A stretch of DNA of 64,000 bases from Lachancea kluyveri NRRL Y-12651 (lineage: Eukaryota > Ascomycota > Saccharomycetes > Saccharomycetales > Saccharomycetaceae), in contig CM000693.1 in the NCBI GenBank assembly GCA_000149225.2, positions 496,001 to 560,000 of the forward strand, in the 5' to 3' direction. The notes under the pieces were generated by a model. That model made no database searches, was not told where the DNA came from, and saw only the letters and a list, made by a program, of their open reading frames with translations. Positions within the stretch are counted from its first letter, which is position 1; the number at the start of each line of letters is the position of its first letter. This document shows, piece by piece, positions 59,232 through 64,000 of the stretch. The translations under genes and the position numbers were made by a program.

Positions 59232-60024
59232 TAGCTGTATAAATCTATACGAACGTGGTCCGAACCACTAAGGCATTCTTTTCGGTTGATGTGTGCCTAG
59301 TACATTTTTGAATGTTTGCTTTTATCGTCTTGCTTTTATTGCTTGCCTGGAGAACATCTTTTTTTTTTTATCTCTCAGTTCTCTGCATATTGGTTGCTGA
59401 TGAGATAGTGAAAGCAATTTACATTTGTGTAATGCTTTAATGTCAGTTAGTGCTGCTTGTTGTCGTTCTCATTCGCAAGAGAAACGATCTAGAGCTGAGA
59501 TAACACTTTTCAGCATGAGAGTTCACGGTAATTTAAGGGGACAAGTGGAGGTTATATGTTGGGCTAGTGCATATAAGACACACCTACGTTACATCGGATC
59601 GCCCACTTGGAAGTAAACTACCTTATTGAGTCGTAAGATAGAGGAATTTGAGAACGAGCATCGAAGCACCAAAAAGCTAACAGTATTTACAAATTGAGAT
59701 GAAATGTTATGTTATGTTAGCATCTACTAAATAAATTGACTACACTCTAGCAATAAAGCAGATATTCGCTGTTTCAAAAATGTTTAATATTTGTTTGTTG
59801 ATGCACAGCATTCAGTAATAATATATATCGTTAAAACTGATTCAATACCATTGTACAAAAAAAGAACTAAAAACACAAAAAATCTACAGTAATAAACGGA
59901 ACGTGCTTGAAACTAAACCCAGATCTGATAGGTAAAACTGTTGATCCAAGATATGCAATAATACCCTTGGCTTGCAGACTCATATTTCAATAATAAATTT
60001 ACAAAAAGATCAAAAAGGAAATAA
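59232..60024. other. Intergenic, SPO13 candidate to tRNA gene
   Basis: No gene supported. A box-C-like TGATGA (near 59400) and a CTGA about 95 nt further could frame a C/D RNA, but no terminal stem or rRNA guide was recognised. Confidence 0.45.
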
Positions 60025-60132
60025 CGACAACTGCAGGATTCGAACCTGCGCGGGCAGAGCCCAAGAGATGGTTATTAGTCGAAACTCATACGAGATTCTA
60101 ATCTCACGCCTTAACCACTCGGCCAAATTGCC
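60025..60132 (-). tRNA. tRNA-Ser(AGA) with a 26-nt intron
   Basis: Read on the minus strand. The acceptor arms GGCAATT and AGTTGTC pair with two G-U pairs; the discriminator is G. The D arm is GGCCGAGTGGTTAAGGC-like. There is a long variable arm with GGGC/GCCC, and a T arm GCAGGTTCGAATCCTGC. The anticodon AGA is at 60099-60097. After A37 (60096) an intron occupies 60095-60070; it contains CTAAT, which can pair with ATTAG of the anticodon loop region, as the splicing endonuclease needs. The spliced length is 82 nt, normal for serine tRNA. Outside the intron it is almost the S. cerevisiae tRNA-Ser(AGA) sequence, whose genes lack introns as I recall. The top of the anticodon stem has a U-U mismatch. 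Confidence 0.95.
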
Positions 60133-60584
60133 GGATTTCAAAATCTTCATGAAAAATGTTAAGAATATATATATACAATTTATGGTATTATCTACACGCG
60201 TAAAAGCCAGATACGATGGAAGATATTGCTATTCTAGAATTCAGGAAGGCTTCGAACTACAAGCACGTCCAGGAAAACAAAATGTTGAAACCTGTTAGGT
60301 GAAAAGTTTACACGGCAAAACTATGTGCCAAAAAAAAGGAGGGCACGTTGAATAGTTCTATACCCAATGGTTCAAGATATAGAGGAGACAAATGGAAAAG
60401 AAACTATAAACGACGAAAAACATTAAGAAAGTGGGGAACCTAATGGTTTCGACAGTACATGATTCCTAGGTACCATTCTGGAGAAAGGTACGCTTAAAAT
60501 ACAAGGTACCGTTCACACGACCAAAAAAAACTCGATGCCCTTCCTTTCCTTCCCATCCCCAATCAAGGTTAGAAAATTGGAATT
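60133..60584. other. Interval between tRNA-Ser 5' end and solo LTR
   Basis: 452 bp upstream of a Pol III gene, the usual landing zone of Ty1-type elements. No gene or further LTR recognised, apart from a homopurine A run. Confidence 0.5.
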
Positions 60585-60924
60585 TGTTGGAACGAAATAC
60601 AACTATCGACCATTGACCGTCGTACTAGTATTCGTGTTACTAGTACATTATCATACACGGTGTTATAAGATGACATAAAGAATGAGAAACAGTCGTCTAA
60701 ATTAGTGGAAGCTGAAACGCAAGGATTGATAATGTAATAGGATAACGAACCAAAACATATAGAAGGAAAGGAGATCTATGAATAATTGTATGTAGAATTA
60801 TCGACTCCCTTTTCTGGACTCCTAGAAAGGCGAGGAGAACTTCTAGTATAACCATATACCAATTATTATAGCCTTAATCAAAAATGGAATCTCAACAATT
60901 ATCTCAATATCAACCCATTTCTCA
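60585..60924 (+). mobile_element. Solo LTR of a Ty1/Ty2-type (delta-like) copia retrotransposon
   Basis: A 340-bp LTR beginning TGTTGGAA and ending TTTCTCA, flanked by a perfect 5-bp target duplication GAATT (60580-60584 and 60925-60929). From memory it follows the S. cerevisiae delta LTR over its whole length, including the stretch GTGGAAGCTGAAACGCAAGG. It stands alone with no internal region, so it is the fossil of an element removed by LTR-LTR recombination. The intact target duplication suggests a fairly recent insertion. It lies 452 bp upstream of the tRNA-Ser gene, matching Ty1 targeting to Pol III genes. Confidence 0.9.
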
Positions 60925-61399
60925 GAATTAATAAGCGAGTAAATAACTGATAGAAACCCAAACTATCTTCAAGTGTGATAGGGCTCTAAGAACTATCTGC
61001 AAACATCTTTTCTTTACTTCCTTTAATCCTACGGATGCCCATACCTACTGACGACCCTTAAAGTCCAATGACTAGACTTGAAAGAGTTTCAAAATTAGAT
61101 TATCAGGTTTACAATACTTGGTTAAGTATCTGGAAAAGGTCGGTCATCCTTTTTATAACTTCGAATTAACAGCATGGTCTCAGAACTTCATGTAGAAATG
61201 ATGATCTTAGGTCGAATTTAGTATCGGCACTACCTAATTTGTTTTTTGTTTCTTGTTTTTGTTTTTGTTTTTTGTTTTTTTTTTTTTTTTTTGCCTTTCC
61301 TCCATTTTCTTCGTTTTTCACGAAGTTTTATTGCCACCCTTCAGTCAATCACAATCTAAAAAGGAGGAAATCACTAAACACATTGCACAGGCCTTGATT
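60925..61399. other. AHC1 upstream region
   Basis: Right-hand target duplication, then AHC1 promoter with T-rich tracts (18 T at 61275-61292). The AHC1 frame stays open upstream of 61400, but only through T-rich sequence without an ATG. Confidence 0.5.
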
Positions 61400-63109
61400 A
61401 TGAAATTACTTTCGAATACAAAAGTCCGCAGTAAGGGGCATGAGACTGCGGTAGATTTCATATTGGATAAGAGGTCTTCTAAGAGTTCCGAAAGAAACCG
61501 AACTAGCCAACTTACTAACTCCGACGAAGGCCAGCAAGGAGACAGACACGCTGACCCTCCGCAGGTACTATTTATGGATACTCAAGACATCCCAAACCGT
61601 TCAAATCATCATGCTTCAAACTATTATCAGGTTGCAACGCCCAGATCCCCACATGAGCTATCGCTGGTTGGTGATGAAGATGACGATGGTACCGATGCAG
61701 ATGTACATAATGGTGACCACAGAGAAAGCGAAGAAACCGAACGATTAAAATACGAGACTGCCAAGGGAGAAATAATGGATCAACTGAATCTACACATCTT
61801 AATTAATCATAAAGAGCTTGATGAGCTGCAAAGTGAAATTCGAAGAGTAGAGGCACAAATGAAAGTCTTGGAAACGTTGCATGAAGATAAGAAACTGTTA
61901 GAGAAAGTAGAAAAACACCAAGAGCATGAGTTCAATAAGAAGAAGCAATATTTTCTAAATAAACAGGAATTGGGAAATTGTCAGAATCCACTAGATTACT
62001 CGTTTGAGTCTTCATTACAGCAGCCGCCATCTTCAGGAAGCTCATCTTTCTACTACCACACAAGAAGCAAAAGTGGCGGCAATATAGCCGGCGCCCAGAT
62101 GCCAAGATTGAGACCAGCCAACCAAGAAGTGCTTGGAATGCGTGTAGCTGGTTCAAAGTTTATTCCCTCCAATACACAGGAAAGAAGCTCTCCAGGGCTG
62201 GAAGTAGACCCTTTCAAACCACAGCTAATGAATCAGCACCACAGACGCAACTACAGCAGTACTTGTCTAACGAGTAATAGTGGTGTTGTTGGAAAAAACG
62301 ACAAAGGTGAAGCAATCTTTAAAAGACCAGATGGAGTCTTAGTGATAATAACGTGCTCAAAGTGTAGCCGTAGTGGTTTCACTTCAGCGCAGGGAATTGT
62401 TAATCATGCTCGCTTAAAACATTCAAAGACATATTCTAGCCAACCTCTAGCTGTTCTTAACAACCAACAGCTGTTACCAGAGGATCAACAGAACCCATCA
62501 GTAATGGAAAGATTTAAAGAGCTAGATTTAGACCCTGCAAAAGAATATTTGCCGACTACAATTGGTCTTAACACGGTACATACCTCTAATAGTTCAGAAC
62601 GCAAATTGAGCTTTCGTGAAGTTTCACCCAACACCGCTATTCCAGCAGACAACTCCGAACACCATACAACGGGAAAAAAGTCCACAAAACATTTGGAGAA
62701 AATGTATGCAAAGAATGATTTCAAGGACATTGTAAACTACGTCAACGAGGCTAAGCAGGATTTAGACACGATTATGAAAATGGATTCAGGCACAGAAGAT
62801 GACGAAGAAGAGGAAACATGTAGTGGGAAAACAGCCAATACCACCACAGCTGTCACAGAGAATTTAGTTCACATTTCTGGGCAGCCAAGCTCTTCACCAC
62901 CAGCGACTGTTGAGACAACCGAAAAGCAAAGTGTAAGGAAGCGCAAGTGCTCAACCGACAGGGACATGCGTGAACGGTTGAGGCCTGCTGAGAAAAAGGC
63001 TAGGCCGGACGCGGTCGCCATCGTTGAGATCCCAGAAAAGGATAAGAGGTCTTCTCATTACAATTTACGTGCGAAGTCCAAGCTAAGGGGACATAGCAGA
63101 TACGACTAA
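61400..63109 (+). CDS. AHC1: ADA histone acetyltransferase complex subunit Ahc1
   Basis: Encodes 569 residues from the first ATG in frame (S. cerevisiae Ahc1 566). Ahc1 is the defining structural subunit of the Gcn5-containing ADA complex. The diagnostic part is the AHC1-like C2H2 domain near residues 310-345, IFKRPDGVLVIITCSKC followed by SAQGIVNHARLKH. A helical region at about 125-190 (NHKELDELQSEIRRVEAQMK) is a coiled coil. Acidic low-complexity sequence surrounds EDDEEEETCSG near 470, and a basic end has SHYNLRAKSKLRG. The neighbour DDL1 (YOR022C) follows on the same strand, as expected for the YOR023C/YOR022C pair, so this is a different ancestral block from the rest of the window. Confidence 0.85.
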   Translation: MKLLSNTKVRSKGHETAVDFILDKRSSKSSERNRTSQLTNSDEGQQGDRHADPPQVLFMDTQDIPNRSNHHASNYYQVATPRSPHELSLVGDEDDDGTDADVHNGDHRESEETERLKYETAKGEIMDQLNLHILINHKELDELQSEIRRVEAQMKVLETLHEDKKLLEKVEKHQEHEFNKKKQYFLNKQELGNCQNPLDYSFESSLQQPPSSGSSSFYYHTRSKSGGNIAGAQMPRLRPANQEVLGMRVAGSKFIPSNTQERSSPGLEVDPFKPQLMNQHHRRNYSSTCLTSNSGVVGKNDKGEAIFKRPDGVLVIITCSKCSRSGFTSAQGIVNHARLKHSKTYSSQPLAVLNNQQLLPEDQQNPSVMERFKELDLDPAKEYLPTTIGLNTVHTSNSSERKLSFREVSPNTAIPADNSEHHTTGKKSTKHLEKMYAKNDFKDIVNYVNEAKQDLDTIMKMDSGTEDDEEEETCSGKTANTTTAVTENLVHISGQPSSSPPATVETTEKQSVRKRKCSTDRDMRERLRPAEKKARPDAVAIVEIPEKDKRSSHYNLRAKSKLRGHSRYD

Positions 63110-63548
63110 ATGTGCCTAGCTGTGTAATTGAAAATCGGGTACTAAATAATTGGATTTTTTTTTTTTTTTTTTTTTTGGATCTATAATTGAGGAAATTAAA
63201 GTCTTTAATTCGATTCCTCTTACAGCGTCTGCATCTGTGTCGCACCAGGGAGCAGTTGGTTTTTATGTATCTTGTTTACTTATTTTTGCTTTTAAATAGA
63301 CAGGCAAAAAGTAAAACTTTCGTGAGGCAGTGTGCAATGAATAAACTACGTTGTGTACTATAATACACTAGTTCTGGATATTCTTGTCTTTAACTGTTTC
63401 ACACCTGAAAATCTCTCAATTTAATACTTAAACTCTGAAAAATGAAGCAAAAAAAATAATAATTGGAGGGTTTCCAGTTCCAGCAATAGAGAAAACAACG
63501 AACGTCGTTGCAGAAGGAAAACTACATTATCAGGTGTTTTCTAATCAA
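63110..63548. other. Intergenic, AHC1 to DDL1
   Basis: AHC1 3' flank with a 22-nt T run (63155-63176), then the DDL1 promoter. Nothing else seen. Confidence 0.5.
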
Positions 63549-64000
63549 ATGCGCCACAGTATCCGACTGCTGTTTATCCAATGCCGGTTTACCTCAACGA
63601 ACCTTAAGGAATCAACTGTGAGATGGTTTTATGCGACGGATATTCCTAATACCAAACCACAAGAACCAAATTATTCTCGTGGTAAAAAGCAGCCTGAAAA
63701 ATTTCTTCCATTCTCACTCGACGACTCCAGAAGGTTAGAAACGTTCCACCAGCTCTCGATTAAGCAGGCCTCATTACCGAGTTCATTTAGGTCCATCCCA
63801 GTTAATGAAGATTATCTTTTTGAAGTTGATCTAGAAAAAAGGGAATTAAAATCAACATACTGGGAGGGGCCCACATATGAAGTGCGCCGTGGTTTGTGGT
63901 TCAACTCCGATAATATACCATTGAATGAGGAGCTGACTGAAGAACTTGAAACTAGTTACCATAAAATAAAGCCTGGGAGGCATCAAGAGAAAGCTGAAAC
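63549..64000 (+). CDS. DDL1: DDHD-domain mitochondrial phospholipase Ddl1, N-terminal part
   Basis: Starts with ATG at 63549 and runs off the window after 150 codons. Ddl1 (YOR022C) is a phospholipase A1 of the DDHD family, acting on cardiolipin, phosphatidylethanolamine and related lipids in mitochondria. Recognised by the N-terminal WWE-like region: VRWFYATDIPNTKP, KKQPEKFLPFSLDDSRRLE, NEDYLFEVDLEKRELKSTYW, EGPTYEVRRGLWFNSDN. The first residues (MRHSIRLLFIQCRF) are basic and hydrophobic, fitting a mitochondrial presequence. The catalytic GxSxG and DDHD parts lie outside the window. Confidence 0.9.
   Translation, partial: MRHSIRLLFIQCRFTSTNLKESTVRWFYATDIPNTKPQEPNYSRGKKQPEKFLPFSLDDSRRLETFHQLSIKQASLPSSFRSIPVNEDYLFEVDLEKRELKSTYWEGPTYEVRRGLWFNSDNIPLNEELTEELETSYHKIKPGRHQEKAE

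Noticed and set aside
59398-59495. Candidate C/D box snoRNA (TGATGA ... CTGA)
   Set aside because: No terminal stem and no recognised rRNA guide; such boxes occur by chance in AT-rich DNA.
59972-60298. 108-codon plus-strand ORF
   Set aside because: It runs antisense through the tRNA-Ser gene and is not coding.
60397-60412. AAAGAAACTATAAA, complementary to a stretch of 25S rRNA as I remember it
   Set aside because: No box C or D at fitting places; a 14-mer in A-rich sequence is weak evidence.

Overview
This is nuclear DNA of a budding yeast of the family Saccharomycetaceae. Most genes were recognised from memory of their Saccharomyces cerevisiae counterparts; no search was run. The six spliced protein-gene introns proposed here are short and mostly carry GTATGT-type donors and TACTAAC-type branch points, and the window has a serine tRNA gene and a solo LTR of the Ty1/Ty2 kind. 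From 1 to about 59.2 kb the gene order is an almost perfect zipper of three S. cerevisiae blocks: chromosome XIII (RAD52, SRC1/HEH, AMD1, CGI121, YML037C, YMD8), chromosome IV (TOM1, PFA5, TFB3, YDR461C-A, MRPL28, STP1, SPP41, RMT2, PKH3, TLG1, SDC1, UGO1, TRS31) and chromosome VIII (ERG11, SOD2, TDA3, DIA4, VPS29, ARD1, a SPO13 candidate). Genes that are ohnolog pairs in S. cerevisiae (SRC1/HEH2, RPL27A/B) appear once. This is the order expected before the yeast whole-genome duplication, so I infer a non-WGD species, probably near Zygosaccharomyces/Torulaspora; the species itself is not proven.

Layout: RAD52 3' part (1-1120); TOM1, a giant HECT ubiquitin ligase (2314-12099); a small membrane protein; a spliced HEH/SRC1 gene; AMD1; PFA5; TFB3 and CGI121, which overlap tail to tail; YML037C; a small PPxY protein; MRPL28; YMD8; STP1; SPP41; ERG11; RMT2; SOD2; PKH3; TDA3; TLG1; SDC1; UGO1; an unrecognised coiled-coil gene; RPL27 with an intron; DIA4; VPS29 with an intron; an ARN-type siderophore transporter absent from this position in S. 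cerevisiae; ARD1; TRS31; and a SPO13 candidate. Then come a tRNA-Ser(AGA) gene with an intron and a Ty1-like solo LTR with perfect target duplications. Beyond them synteny switches to a chromosome XV pair, AHC1 (YOR023C) and DDL1 (YOR022C, cut by the window end), so the tRNA/LTR interval marks a rearrangement breakpoint.

The genes are housekeeping and do not form one pathway. The most interesting content is RNA processing. The HEH gene keeps overlapping alternative donors (GCAAGT/GTGAGT) that would give two inner-nuclear-membrane isoforms of 836 and 716 residues. TFB3 appears to have its start codon assembled by splicing (A|TG). CGI121 has two introns. Other points for a second look are a GC-rich, hairpin-bearing island in the RPL27 promoter, a repeated K-[IV]-P-[LIF] motif in Spp41, a polyglutamine tract in Rad52, and two unrecognised small genes.
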